Source of the DNA: Volvariella volvacea V23 | Taxonomy: Eukaryota > Basidiomycota > Agaricomycetes > Agaricales > Pluteaceae | Assembly (NCBI GenBank): GCA_000349905.1 | Contig: KB722778.1 | Span: forward strand, 1-64,000 | DNA length: 64,000 bases | Direction of reading: 5' to 3' | Shown: positions 47,359 to 59,577 of the stretch, one piece after another | Layout: the number at the start of each line of letters is the position of its first letter | Position numbering within the stretch: the stretch's first letter is position 1 | Made by a program: the position numbers and the translations under genes | Notes under the pieces: generated by a model | Seen by the model: only the letters and a program-made list of their open reading frames with translations | Databases searched by the model: none | What the model was told of the DNA's origin: nothing

Positions 47359-47580
47359 ACCTCGACTTGCAACGCTTAGTGAGCTCGTGGTTTGAGACTT
47401 TTCCTTCAGTATAATGAAATATGGTACAGATTATCCAAGTCGATGCCATAACTGTATCTGATCGTAAACACTTCAGGACCGACCTGGTTGGTGATGTCCC
47501 TAGCGCAGATGTTTGACTCCGCTTTGAAGGAGCAACTGAACTAATTAGGCGCACTCAAGTGTACGAATATTTAAATGCTT
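47359..47580 (+). pseudogene. P450 relic with large internal deletion
   Basis: Two pieces of a P450 lie almost end to end. After an acceptor-like AG, 47359-47423 codes RPRLATLSELVV, a stop, then DFSFSIMKYG, the third exon of the family. From about 47518 it codes GATELIRRTQVYEYLNA, the family C-terminus. Everything between (I helix, ExxR and heme loop) is missing, so it is non-functional. The C-terminal piece closely matches a second piece at 56803-56843 (GATELIKRTQ), which ties the two duplicated segments together. Confidence 0.65.
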
Positions 47581-47947
47581 GGATGCATAGCAGCATTGGG
47601 TCAAAACCCTATCCCTGATTGCGTGTGCTGCTACCCCTCGATATAAATAGAGTGGAACTCACACACCCTATTCGTTGCGTACAACCTGCTACTTTTTTGA
47701 AATCATATCGCCCTCCGAGGGCAACCTCGCCACGATCAAGTGCAGCAAGGACTTCGTATGATAAAGTAGTTAGAATCCGCTAGTCACCTTTCTAAATTGT
47801 GCCTCGGCTCCAAGTGACCTTAGTGCCGTACCTCAGATATTTCGTTCCCAAGAGCCCTAACTGAATGTCTGGAATCTATTTGAGACTATCTGTATACCGA
47901 ACCCGGGAATGGTGGCCAATTTTACTCAAGTGCATTAAGATTTACTA
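47581..47947. other. spacer upstream of the P450-5 3' end
   Basis: About 370 bp with no recognised gene. Confidence 0.45.
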
Positions 47948-50120
47948 TTAATAAAAGTAATTGAGCCCTCTAGTATTCTCAATAGCAGCAATAGCTTCTG
48001 GTGATCGTGGTACGATCTTGCACTTAAACGGGAGTGGATGCCTGAAGGATAAAGAAAATACGTTGACTGAGCTCACGCATGCCTAAAGAATTCACCATGG
48101 ATATACGTACGAAATAGCGCCAGAAGTCCATCCACAATCCTGCTCGATTATTCCTCCATCTTCATCGGTGGGTTTGGAAATGTCAAAGAGTGCGATGAGA
48201 TGCGCCATTGTCATCCAAACCATTAACGAAGCAAAGTGTCTCCCAGGGCAAATCCTTATGATCATGTTTGCGCGGCTCCAGAATTGCGACGAATTTCACT
48301 TACCTCCTCCCAAAACCAAAGGCGATTTCTTCAGGGTCTTGAATGTTCTTATTCCATTTCCCGTCCTTGAAAAATCTCTCGGGGTTGAATGCAAACGGGT
48401 CTGCATAAACAGCGGGGTCGTGAAGCAACGCCCTAGGTAATTAAATGGCAATAAAATTATTTTGCAATCTACCATGACTACCAATGAGAGGTGTACCATT
48501 GGTTCACCAGAACTATTGAATTTGCCGGAATGGTATAGCCTCGATATGTATCTTCTTCCTCATTGACATGCGGTACACCTAATCACCAATTACCAAGGGC
48601 ATTACTGCAATGTTCTTCACTTACCAAGTGGAAAAACTGACGACCATCTCCAAAGTTCCTTTACGAGAGCTGAAAGGTATGGTAATGACTCTTTGTCACT
48701 AAACTCAGGACAGTTGCCGGGTTTGATGACAGCATCTATCTCCCTTTGTGCCTTCTTCATCACGTCGGGATAGAGCATAAGGGCTAGAATGCCACTCAGG
48801 ATCGTGGCAACCGTCTGTTACATCACGGTATATATGTGGTTGACTGCATCACAAGAATCAACTTACCGTATCAACACCAGCTATAGACCACGGTTAGCCA
48901 ACATTTTTAAGCGCATCAGCAATTGGGCTAACCGGCAAACATAGTCCCTGCAACCTTTTTTACAATATCCTCTTTTTCTTGAGCATCGTCACCCTCCTTG
49001 ATTGCGCGCAACCCCTCCGCAACGAGGGAGTCTATACCTGTCCCGGAGAGCTATGGGTAGCATCTCACAACAAAGTCTGAGAGGACATATAAAGCATTAC
49101 TTACGATGTCATCCCGCACCGCATGATATGGAACCTCGCGCATACTAATGGCGTGTTCTCTCCACTCCCTAGCCTGCCGCTGGAATCTAGCAAACGGCAT
49201 CCACTCGGGAACATATTTCAGCCACGGCAATGCCTCAACAAGAAATCGTCCAGGTATATTGGCCTCGTTTGCTGTAGCTAAGGCCTTTTCTGCTATTCGA
49301 ACAATGGGGTCGTCCACTGGGTTGATATGGACTCCGTATGTAATCAAAATTATAATCTCAGATGCCATGCTATTTAAACGATGGTTTCCTCAACAAAAAC
49401 GATTACGGGACTCTTGTGGACTCACTGCTGGATATGACGCTGGAAGTCTCCGGGCTTGGCGAGGAGGTTTTGCATTAGAGTGTGAGTGGATTTCGTAATG
49501 TGGGGCTTAAACCGTTTCACCGCATTGGAGTTGCATGATTGATGCATAAATCTGCGGTGTTGTCTCCTGATTTCCATTAAGAATTAGTACGAGGACTTTT
49601 GCGATAATTACATACCAAGTTGCTCCTGAACGAGTCCAAGTTTAACTGCAGGTGGGATCAATAATTCCATTGGTACTCACCGTATTTCATAAGGACAAAA
49701 ATGTAGTCCCATCCCATAAGCTCAAGCATCATCATCCGGGGTCTAATCCGGTACGTCACGTCCAGTTATTATCCAGGGTATAAGTGATGTCTCACCTGCT
49801 GGAATATAGCGTAGAGCGGCGTTCCAGCAACTCCTTTGCTGCAGCTAGGGTATTTAGGATGATTAGGCTCTTTCCCGCCAAGTTGAGATAAAGAACATCG
49901 GAGTCTAAGAAATGCATATCATTCAGATGAACAAGAGACCAAGAGACGTACTGTATTTCCTTGCCCACTTCTCATAGGTTCTCCACTCATGGCTCTTGGG
50001 AAGGTCTCCTACATTCCCAATTAATGGCCTTCCTTTAGGACCTGGTGGCAATGACAATCGTCGCCTCCGGTAAGAGAGAAACAGAAGAGACAGAACGAGG
50101 AATCCAAGGAGGGTCTCCAT
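47948..50120 (-). CDS. cytochrome P450 (P450-5), intact
   Basis: Start ATG 50120 (METLLGFLVLSLLFLSYRRR), hinge LSLPPGPKGRPLIGN. Exons: NSDVLYLNLAGKSLIILNT, PRMMMLELMGWDYIFVLMKY, microexon for G-A-T-W, WRQHRRFMHQSC, MASEIIILITYG, then an I helix with the canonical AAGVDTTVAT, KELWRW (ExxR), FNPERF, heme loop FGFGRRICPGRHF and DISKPTDEDGG, ending in an unusual LNYFY instead of the usual EYF-x-E. Stop 47948-47950. All splice joins are GT-AG and in frame. An AGATATAAC element is about 30 bp upstream of the start. The canonical I helix and heme loop imply an active enzyme; substrate unknown. Confidence 0.92.
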
Positions 50121-51440
50121 GAGTAAACGGGATGGAGAGGTAAGCCTGCTAGCGTTATATCTTGTGCATTTCGTCTAGACGCATATGTTAAGTATGAATA
50201 GCTACATAGGGACCAGTGGAAGCATTTTTGATCGGGAAGCACGGCTGGCGTCGCCGAGGTGGGTTATAATCGGGACAATACTGATCAGCAGCGGCCCCAC
50301 CTCCATTGATTGTGCACTACACGTACACGCCAGGGACTTGTTATCAAGCTTTCGTTGGTCTACCTCAACGAGTCCATTTCTGTCATTTTCCCGGTTCCTA
50401 CAATTTGACTTGTGTGAATTGAATCATATCAACCTAGATTCGGATCCAGATGCATTCAGGCATTCGATCCGCTATACCTCATTAGCCGTAGAATTGTAGA
50501 AGCGACAAAGTCAGGCAACCATACCACACAAGGGAAAAATCTCGCACTGAGGCTGATTTCAATGAGTGAGTCGATTTTGACTTCGAACGTGCTGACATGA
50601 AGAGTGCATCAGAACGCGTGATGGAACAGAAAGGGAACAAGGAACTCAGTTTGTCGTGGATTCATTCTCTAGAGCAATTACAACTCGAAGGATTCTACAT
50701 ATGACAGACGCGCTTTGAGTAAGAGGCGAACCTATGGGATGGCAGGCTAATACTTATTACTTCGCATATGTCGACCAGATTGAACGTGGTAGGGAACTGA
50801 CACACGACCCTGTGGTGCGCACATATTACTGATCACGCTGTACTCGCAAGCCTATCTGTTCAGTATCAAATCATGTGTATTTGCCTCGGTGGAACAGACA
50901 ACACTTACTGTCAATCAAATACCTTATGACTTACCCTAGAATATTAGAATATTAAACTCTGTACGCCGTTTATACGACCTATTTGATGACCCAAAACACG
51001 ATCTACAAGAGCATCACACGGTATTAGGTTTATTATTGCGATTCCACATAGTACATTCTATAACGAGGGGTCCATGATCCATGTAAAAGTAATTCAAGCC
51101 AAAAATGCACCATTCTTGCATGTTGGGCAAGCAGAGCCAGTTCTATTCCCGAGACAATCGTATTTAGGGCGTGGTGCTCCCTATCTCTGAGTAATATATC
51201 CGGTTTTCGGTGTGCATGGTAAGACCCACCATATCGCTAGCGCACTTTACCTTGTGATAGAATCCTAGTATGCGGTGTAAACTTGTCAAAGGTGCTCTTG
51301 GAGTATACGTTTTTGACAAGAATTCGAACTTGATTTAAGTCTCATTTGATATAACGAAGACTCAATAGGATTGGTGCAAGACATTACTATACGATATTGC
51401 TATCATTGTCCAAGCGCTCAACTACCATTTACTTGTCAAC
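50121..51440. other. 1.3-kb spacer between P450-5 and P450-6
   Basis: No gene is supported. Short frames such as 50185-50499 lack domains. No P450 relic was recognised here, unlike most other spacers of the array. Confidence 0.5.
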
Positions 51441-53621
51441 CTATTCATTGAAATATTCATACCCCGCCATACGTGCAATCACTGCAGCGGCTTCAGGGGA
51501 ACGAGGCACGATTTTACACCTGTACGGGAGGGGATGGCTGTCAAATAGTGTGGCTAGATGTCTAATTAGTACAGGAAAATGAATGCACGGGTTACTAGAT
51601 GAGATCCACTCTAGGATTGGCTCAATGATATTGCCCTCTTCGTCTACTGGTTTAGAAATATCGAAGAGGGCAACTAAATGTGCCATTATAATCCAAACTG
51701 ACAGTGAGGCGAGATGTCTTCCTGCGCATATCCTGCTCGAACGTAGTGAGAAAACGTTCCGAAAACCTTATGATAGTCATACCTCCTTCCAAAGCCAAAC
51801 ACAATCTTCTCTGGGTCTAGTATGTCGGGGTTCAACTTGCCATCTTTCAGAAATCGATCAGGATCAAAAGTATCTGGATCTGGGTATACAGTTTCATCAT
51901 GAAGTATTCCCCTACACATGCCCAGGTCAAATAAATAAAATGTGGTGAGTGTTTAATGACACACCAGATATTAGCGGATACAATTGTACCCGCAGGTATC
52001 CGGTATCCCTTGTAGGCGTCATGAACCTCATTATAATGTGGCATACCTCAAGGTCCATTTAACAAGGCTAATTGAAACGACATTCAGAACCACCTACCAA
52101 GCGGTGACACCGGGTACCACCTCATGACTTCCTTCACCAAAGCAGAAATGTACGGTAGGGATTCACGATCACTGAAATCCGGAAGTTTGCCTGGTTTTAC
52201 TACTGTGTCCACCTCAGCTTGCGCTTTTTTCAATATATTAGGGTAGCACATGAGGGCAAGGACACCATTCAAGATGGTTGATACCGTCTAGGATCACAAC
52301 GCTTAGTCACGAATCTCAGTACATCCGGATGGGATTTAATTACCGTGTCAGACCCAGCTAATATAACGATGGCGTGAGTATTATTTGAGGAATGTGGAAT
52401 TAACGCTCTTACAAATATACGTAGTCCCAGCTACGTGCTTTATGACATCTTCCTCTTCAACAGCGCCGTTCTTCTCTTCAATGGCCTTGAGTCCAATGGA
52501 TACAAGTGAACTAATGTGACTTCCATCGAGCTGGAATGAACCCTATTGAGTTAATGGCACAAGATATTCTGACCAACTACTTACGATATCATTCTTTGCT
52601 GCTAGGTATGGTAAATCCCTAGCTTCAATAGCTAATCGTCTCCATTCTCTCGCCTTGCGTTGGAATCCAGCAAACGGCACCCATTCAGGGACGTATTTTA
52701 ACCACGGTAGGGCATCGACAAGAAATCGACCAGGAACTAGGGCTTCCGACACGGATCTTATAGCTTTATCGGGTAGCTCAACGTATGGATCGTTTTCAGG
52801 GAGGACTTGGAGGCCATACGTGACTAACATCAAGGCCTCAGATGCCATACTGGATGAACCAATTCAGAGCATGATGGAACACCGATCACTAGCTGAGCAA
52901 CTTACTGCTGAATATGACGCTTGTACTCCTCAGGCCTAGCAAGGAGATTGCGCATAAATGTGTGCGTCGCTTTGAGAAGATGAGGCTTGAATGTCGAGAC
53001 TCCATGAGGACTGAAAGATTGGTGTATAAACTTCCGGTGCTTGCGCCTTCCAAAAGTTAAATATTACGAAATGAGAGTGAGGGCCTAGTACTTACCACAT
53101 AGGCCCTACATCAATCATTACTAAAGCAGGCACACTAAACATTGATGCACTTCGTACGCACCGTACTTCTTCAATGAAAAGACATACTCCCATCCCATAA
53201 GCTCGCTAATCATTGGGAACCGAGGTCTACAAGGCATTGTCAATACTTCTCATGTCAGTCATAATGGTTACTTACCGACTAGAGAAGATTGCAGATCGAT
53301 GTTCGAGTAATTCCTCTGCTGCGGCGAATGAGTTGAGGATTACGAAGCCTTGTCCCGCAAGATTTAGGTACGTGATATCTGGATCTGTAACGACAATGAG
53401 CACTTCGTGATACACGGCATCCATCCAGGACACGTACCGTATATCTTTGCCCAATTGTCATACGTTACCCACTCATGGCTCTTGGGTAGGTCCCAGGCGT
53501 TGCCAACTAAGAATTTTCCCTTCGGACCAGGAGGGAGGGGTAGTGACACCTGTCTCCGGCGGCGAAGTAAAGAGAAACCCAAGAAGACCACGAGAACAAA
53601 TAGTACAATGTGCAAAATCAT
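51441..53621 (-). CDS. cytochrome P450 (P450-6), intact
   Basis: Start ATG 53621 ([20 protein letters not shown]), hinge [15 protein letters not shown] followed by [20 protein letters not shown]. Exons: [39 protein letters not shown], microexon for [29 protein letters not shown] helix ISGSDTTVST, KEVMRW (ExxR), [19 protein letters not shown] and [11 protein letters not shown], ending GYEYFNE. Stop 51441-51443. In frame throughout. The hinge [13 protein letters not shown] and the C-terminal half are close to P450-8 ([20 protein letters not shown]), making them likely sisters although separated by a plus-strand gene and relics. A TATA-like element lies about 40 bp upstream. Confidence 0.92.
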
Positions 53622-53658
53622 TAAAGCTTGGGGAGATAGAAAACACCGCCCTCGAGTC

Positions 53659-53665
53659 TATAAAG
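53659..53665 (-). promoter_or_regulatory. TATA-like element of P450-6
   Basis: The coding strand reads CTTTATAG, with TATAAAG on the plus strand at 53659-53665, about 38-44 bp upstream of the start codon. Confidence 0.4.
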
Positions 53666-53774
53666 TGCTCGGTTATTCAGTATCATAGGCCGGGACATCG
53701 CAGTTGTGCCTGGACTGGGAAAGTTGGTGAGTTGGCCTGAGATTTGTAAGGTATACGAGAGGTGAACCAGTAAT

Positions 53775-53935
53775 CAATGATGTTTACATACTTGCTTACT
53801 CTGTCGTGTATCGGATGGTTCGCACCGACTGAGTCCTGCCCTTATCTTCCTCAGAAACTTCGCATTCTACTAGTCAATACAAAAATACCGAGCGACGGAA
53901 CGCAAGAATTGGATCAATAGAATGCAGGAGTTTCA
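53775..53935. repeat. short dispersed repeat, copy 1 (pairs with 60520-60670)
   Basis: Shares CAGAAACTTCGCATTCTA with 60520-60670, along with a CGCACCGACTGA/CGCGCCGACTGA block upstream and an AAGAATTGGATCAAT/AAGAATCGGGTCAAT block downstream, in the same order and orientation. Non-coding. It is probably another piece of the duplicated intergenic DNA in this array. Confidence 0.55.
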
Positions 53936-54484
53936 GCCGAATAACGTTACCTGTTCCCATCGGACTAGGCCGAGTTACGACCCATAGCCTCAAGGAACCA
54001 AATTGAGGTATGCTTCTTCGGGCTTCGAATAGAAGTACCCATCTGCAATTCGGTCAAAATGACGAGGACAAGAGATGTGACTAGATGATATGTTGTAAGA
54101 GGTTACCCATACTGAGCCAATTCTCCGGAGACTCGAATTACCACTTATCTGCACATGTTTGGTTCATACAATGTGCCTACCTTCTCCGATGGCAGTAATC
54201 AGCTACGATCACCATTTTAGGGCTATATGACATTGACGAATTGTTCATGAACGATCGGTGGTAGTTGACTTACTGTTGAGTCATCTACTGTAAGAACAGC
54301 TGACCGAAATACTAAGAAATTTGGAAGAGATTTGAAAAAGAGCGTAAGGTGTGGTGCCAATGGGTCCGCGCGTTCGGGAGGTCTCTTTGTCATCACGTCA
54401 TCTTAAATCAATATCCCTACATCCACTTTTTCAGCACCTAGACCCAGAACAGAATGTATAACACGTACCTTCGGCATCAATTGC
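53936..54484. other. spacer in the P450 array
   Basis: About 550 bp between two repeat segments, with no gene recognised. Confidence 0.45.
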
Positions 54485-55400
54485 TCAGTTGTATTACGCA
54501 CCAGCGTGCTCTTTCATGTGCAGTTGTAGACGTGAGCCAAGGCCTGGGTAAGACAATCGGCGATCAACGTCAGTGGCTCCAGTCAAACAATAATAAACAT
54601 GCCCGGCACCTTTCTCCGGTGGGGATTCACTGTCACGGTGGTCCGCGAGTCCGTGTGCGTGCACCACCGCACAATGATCAGTTCCTGGAATAGCTTGTAC
54701 TCTCCGCAATTAATCCGTAATCACCCTAACAGTTCCCAGTGATCCCAAGCTGTCGTAGTTCCGAAGTTGGCACATCCCCACAAAAACCATCAACATGCAA
54801 ACTGGTCCGTTTGTCCAGGATGCATATGCAAATATCCGATAACTTAATGGATGCAATGGGTCAGAACGACAGTGGTGGGCTGATTGTCAGCTCCTGAATG
54901 CTGTACCTTGCCATTGGTACAGGTCCCCGCGTTTATCTGGTGAATATCATCCTATTTCTGTACTATATTTCGCATCTGACAGGCATAAAAGTCTTGCCAT
55001 AACTTTGACGGCATTGAGTTAACCGTGTGCCTCCAATGTCATGGCTTGCATCTGGACCCGCGTCACGGCATTCACTCATGCAAAACCATATGACTTTTGG
55101 TATCACGCTCAGTCGTACCCCGGCTAAGGGGTAACAGCATCTCGACTTCATTTCTTTGTCCCACGGCCCAGTAGCTTTGACAAGAGCAGAACCCATTCGA
55201 AGTAGCATGCGCCAAGATACCATTGCAACTTGCCGATGCACTCAGGGCCCGCGTCTCCACAGTATCCGATTCCTCCCTCACATACCCTTACTCCCTTGTT
55301 TTTGGGGCTTCATTATATCGACGGTCCAGCGATGCTGTACTATACGCCAGGCCAAAAGGCTGACCTCCGGATAGGGCGTATATGCGCGTGGAAGCATTGC
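54485..55400 (+). repeat. ~0.92-kb dispersed repeat, copy 2
   Basis: Second copy of the repeat at 46350-47290, same orientation. In the best-aligned part (54967-55075 against 46842-46950) about a fifth of the positions differ and nearly all differences are C/T or G/A, several at CpG sites. No intact frame. A P450 relic follows at about 55640. Confidence 0.65.
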
Positions 55401-55639
55401 AAGCGGGCATACTGGCTGCCGTTCATTCTGTAATTAGGAGGTAAGTGAATTAACTCTTGAGTATCTTGGGCTTGCTAGCTCACACACTGTCTGCTTGTAT
55501 GCGGGTGACTCCTGCCGCCCTCCTAAGAACATGAAGAACGGTTATGGTCATTGTCAGCATGCGGGATTGCGTCCCTCAGAAGTCGCACTCACCTAAGGTA
55601 TATAATTGGAATAGTAGATGAACGGCAAAGGAGTGCCGG

Positions 55640-56735
55640 AGGGACAATATTGTTATGGTTGACACTTCTAACTATGCTGTGAGGGACAAAATTGTAGCTT
55701 TTATGTTCATGAGGTGTAGTCTTGCTGTTCACCAATAGCGTTATCCAGCTTTCGGGGAGCGCTATCAAATCGCTTGTCTCAGGTCATTTGAAGTCCATCA
55801 GGGATGACGACAACTTTGAGAAGCTCGAGCAAACCATCAAAAATGTAGCAGGGACTTTGTATACGGGTAGGTTTCGCTGCCGATCAGCTGAATAAATTAC
55901 TGATCCGAACATGTAGCTGGAACTGACACAGTAGCCTACTTCCTCCTTCCTTCGTTTCAGAATGGGCACTCACTCTCGTGATGACAGACATGGCCTACCA
56001 TCTTGGATGGCGTCCTCGCTTTGATGTGCTACCCAGAAGTACTAAAGAAAGCACAAGCAGAGACCGATACAGTCATCAAACGGGGCAGTCTACCCGAATT
56101 CCGTGATAAGGAGCCACTGCCATATCTCTCGGCCCTGGTCACAGAACTTTGGATATGGTCTCCTGCTCTTCTGTTAGGTGAGATTTACAAGGGCTGCCAC
56201 ATTCCGTCCGGTTCGGTTGTCATGATTAATATTTGGTACAAACCAATTGATATGACAGAAAAGAGATGATTAACAGGGACAGGGAATTCTTCACGACGAA
56301 ATTGTACACTAAGTCCAATACGGATATCCAAGATCCAAAAAAGCTGTCTTTGGCTTTGGCAGGAGGTATGTTGAATTGCTTTCTTTAATCATCATGCCCC
56401 TGTCTTATGTCGACCAGAATCTGTCCTGGAAGCCATTTTACATCAATCTCTGTTTGGATGACGATTGCATGTCTCGTAAGTCTCTTCAATTTAGCAGAGC
56501 CAATTGATGAGGAAAACGGTGTTGTTGAACGAACTCCGAAGTGGACCTCAGATGCAATTTTGTGAGTCTGGGTCTAGTTCAATTCCGAGGCTATTGGACT
56601 GATAGGCCTGGTCATCGATAGGTTTCCTTGTCCTTTCAAATGCAGAACCGTACTGCGCTCACGAGATAAAGTTGCTATTATATGATGTACTGAAATCTAT
56701 GGGTATTTCAATGTGTAAGGATGAGGATACCCCAT
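55640..56735 (+). pseudogene. P450 relic with internal deletion
   Basis: Begins with a damaged third exon (RDKIVAFMFMR, compare GWDFSFIFMKYG) and jumps straight to the exon SGSAIKSLVSGHLKSI, so the C-helix and following exon are deleted. It continues TIKNVAGTLYT, then [35 protein letters not shown] (the ExxR Arg is Ile, so the motif is lost), GCHIPSGSVVMINIW, a broken FNP region, a heme loop FGFGRRICPGSHF that still has the cysteine, FNLAEPIDEENG and CPFKCRTVLRS, ending near 56735. Several stops and frameshifts. A second C-terminal snippet (GATELIKRTQ then stop) lies at 56803-56843, as in the relic at 47.5 kb. Non-functional. Confidence 0.8.
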
Positions 56736-56802
56736 GTAGGGTGCAGAGATCTTCTTGACTTTTGTCACAGAATGATTCAGAGGTTCTCCATCGTGCCTTA
56801 TT

Positions 56803-57267
56803 ACACACGGGAGCAACTGAACTAATCAAGCGCACTCAGTGATAATGCCACTTTACTTTATCTGTCGCTTTCTGTGCCTCTATTACACTATTCTCATAGT
56901 GAGTTACCATTCGAACACTCTCTTACTGGTTCCTTAAAGCGACGACTGTGGGCAGATACCAGGCCATGCTGAATGCAGCTCTTGGCTTCTGCCATAACGC
57001 CACTCACACCGATGGTCCTCCTGAGCTGAACCAAGCCTATGGCTTGAGAATTTTCACAACGAAGTGGATATGTCATGTCGATAGATGTCCGATCACCGCA
57101 TCTTAATGAGGATCGAAGTGCTGTTCCACCTTGATTCGCAATGCAAATAACATGTTTACCGGCTTCTATTTCCTGTCTAACAGGGTTCAGAATTCCAAGG
57201 TCGATTGAAGGGGATTGCCAATCGCATAAATACCAGGTCCTTTGCATTCCACATTGTCAGTGTCGTA
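56803..57267. other. C-terminal P450 snippet and P450-7 promoter
   Basis: 56803-56843 codes GATELIKRTQ and a stop, nearly the same as the C-terminal piece at 47.5 kb. The rest is the upstream region of P450-7 and includes a CATAAATA element about 40 bp before the start at 57268. No other gene. Confidence 0.5.
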
Positions 57268-59577
57268 ATGGACACCTTGATTGTTGCGATAATCTTTCTG
57301 ACTCTTGTTTACATATTCCGCTCGCGACGATCGCATGTCAAACTTCCCCTCCCACCAGGTCCTAAAGGGAAATTCCTCATCGGAAATTTGTTTGACCTCC
57401 CTAAGAGCTATCCATGGATAACCTATACACAATGGGCAAAGACATTTGGTGTGTATTTTAATCTAGCTCACGCTGACGGAAATTCAGTGGACTGTATCCT
57501 ATGACTATCTATCATGTGTATCTAGCCACGTATTTCTCCGTAACATGTGTATATTCCAAGTACCAGTCCGCATACTCGGTCCAGATAACCATAAGTCCGG
57601 TCCATATTGACGGTCCGTCCAACACTTCGATGCTCTGCAGACCCTGACATCTTACATTTGAACGTCGCGGGACAGAGCGTCATTATCCTTAACTCTTTTT
57701 CTGCTGCTGAAGAATTGTTGGAGCGCCGTTCCGCCATATACTCCAGCCGGTAAGGTGGTTTCACGCGCTTTATAACAAATAATTGCCCAACCTATGTGTT
57801 AGGCCTCGTATGGTTATGATTTATGAGCTTATGGGCTGGGATGTTAATGTTGGGCTTATGAAATATGGTGCGCATCGCTGAAATCGCTGACATTGGCTAT
57901 TTTTAAATATGGGGATATTAGGTCCAAGGTGGTGAGTCACCTCGTACACTGCGAAAATTAATTGAATGACATAGCAGTGGAAGGCGGAGGCATCGAAGAC
58001 TCATACATCAAAGTCTCAATTCGTCTGCTGTTGTCAAGTTCAGACCACAGATCACAAAATCCGTTCACAACCTAATGTACAACCCCCTGAAAGCTCCCGA
58101 GGAATTTTGGAACCATATCCCACAGTGGGTCACTAGATTTTTGCATTGGGATGGGGTTTATTCAACTCAAGTAGTATGACGGCAGAGGTCATTCTGCTGA
58201 CCGCTTATGGGATTCAGGTTCAGTCGGAAGGAGACCCTTATGTTGCACTCCCAGTTACTGCTGTGAAAGACGTATCTAAGGCCATGATTCCAGGTCGATA
58301 TCTCGTCGATTTTCTCCCCTGGCTGAAATACATTCCTGAGTGGATGCCATTTGCTGAATTTCAGCATACGGCCAAGCGAAGTCGAAAGCATGTATTCGAT
58401 ATGGTAGAGATACCATACAAAGTGGTCAAGGATAACATCGTAAGTGCTTCTTCCAGAATAGGCAGTATAGACATAACTTTGGATACCTAGCGCTCTGGTA
58501 ATGAGATCCATTCCATTGTCTCTGATAGCCTCAAGAAGATAGGAGGAAACCCCTCCCGAGAACAAGAAGACACCATCAAACAAGTTGCATCAATACTATT
58601 TGCCGGTAAGCGTAAATCTCAAGTTAACGAATATGTTCACCACCTCCCTCAATAGCCGCGAGTGAAACGGTAATTATCTACCGCACAGTAATGTACCTTA
58701 CTAACTCCTGATCGTTAGACTGTATCTGTTATTCTGAATGGCATCATGGGGCTCATGTGCTATCCCGAAGTACTCAAAAAGGCACAGACTGAAATTGATG
58801 CTGTTGTCAGACCTGGAAACCTACCAGAGTTCAATGACTGTGAATCCATGCCCTACCTTTCGGCAGTAATCAAGGAGGCCATGAGGTGGTATCCTGTTCT
58901 TCCACTTTGTATGTGGCCTTCACTGGTAGTTCTGTCAAGCTTGCCGATGACTTTTAGCCATATCACATTTTAACGAGACTGAGGATGTGTACAAAGGATA
59001 CTGGATCCCAAAGGGCTCAATCGTGTCACCCAATCTCTGGTCAGTTATACTCACGAAATCGTATGGCTATTCTTGATCTTTGCGCTATAGGGGAATATTG
59101 CATGACGAGAATATGTACCCTGATCCAGAGACTTTCAATCCCGATCGATTCCTCAGAGATGGAAAGCTGAATCCTGATATCCGTGATCCTGAAGCAGTAA
59201 TATTTGGCTTTGGACGAAGGTAGTCTGTGGCACTATTTTTTTGTTCAATAACATTTCTGACTGTACCTTGCGTAGAGCCTGTCCGGGAATGCACTTTGCT
59301 TTGCATGTAGTCAGGTTGACGATAGCCTGCCTCATTTGTCTCTTTGATATTTCTAAACCATATGACGAGAGTGGAAAGGCGATTGAGCCGATAATCCAAT
59401 GGGAGAGTATTGCCATCACGTATGCATTCATTATTTTAGCAACAGCGAATCTTGAACTAATTAACTGGCCCTAATTATAGCCGTCTTCTCCCCTTCAAGT
59501 GCAAGATTATGCCCCGCTCTTCGGCGGTGATTGAGCTTATTCAAAGTGCACATGAGTATGGATACTTGAATATCTAG
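57268..59577 (+). CDS. cytochrome P450 (P450-7), intact
   Basis: Start ATG 57268 (MDTLIVAIIFLTLVYIFRSR), hinge [15 protein letters not shown]. Exons: DPDILHLNVAGQSVIILNS, PRMVMIYELMGWDVNVGLMK, microexon for G-P-R-W, WRRHRRLIHQSL, MTAEVILLTAYGIQV, I helix AAASETTVSV (Glu in place of Asp), KEAMRW (ExxR), FNPDRF, heme loop FGFGRRACPGMHF and DISKPYDESGKA, ending HEYGYLNI. Stop 59575-59577. Its first intron is about 205 nt (57449-57653), four times longer than the same intron in every paralogue, with GGTCC-containing motifs near its end, suggesting an insertion. All other introns are normal and the frame is intact. Convergent with P450-8 beyond a relic. Confidence 0.9.
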
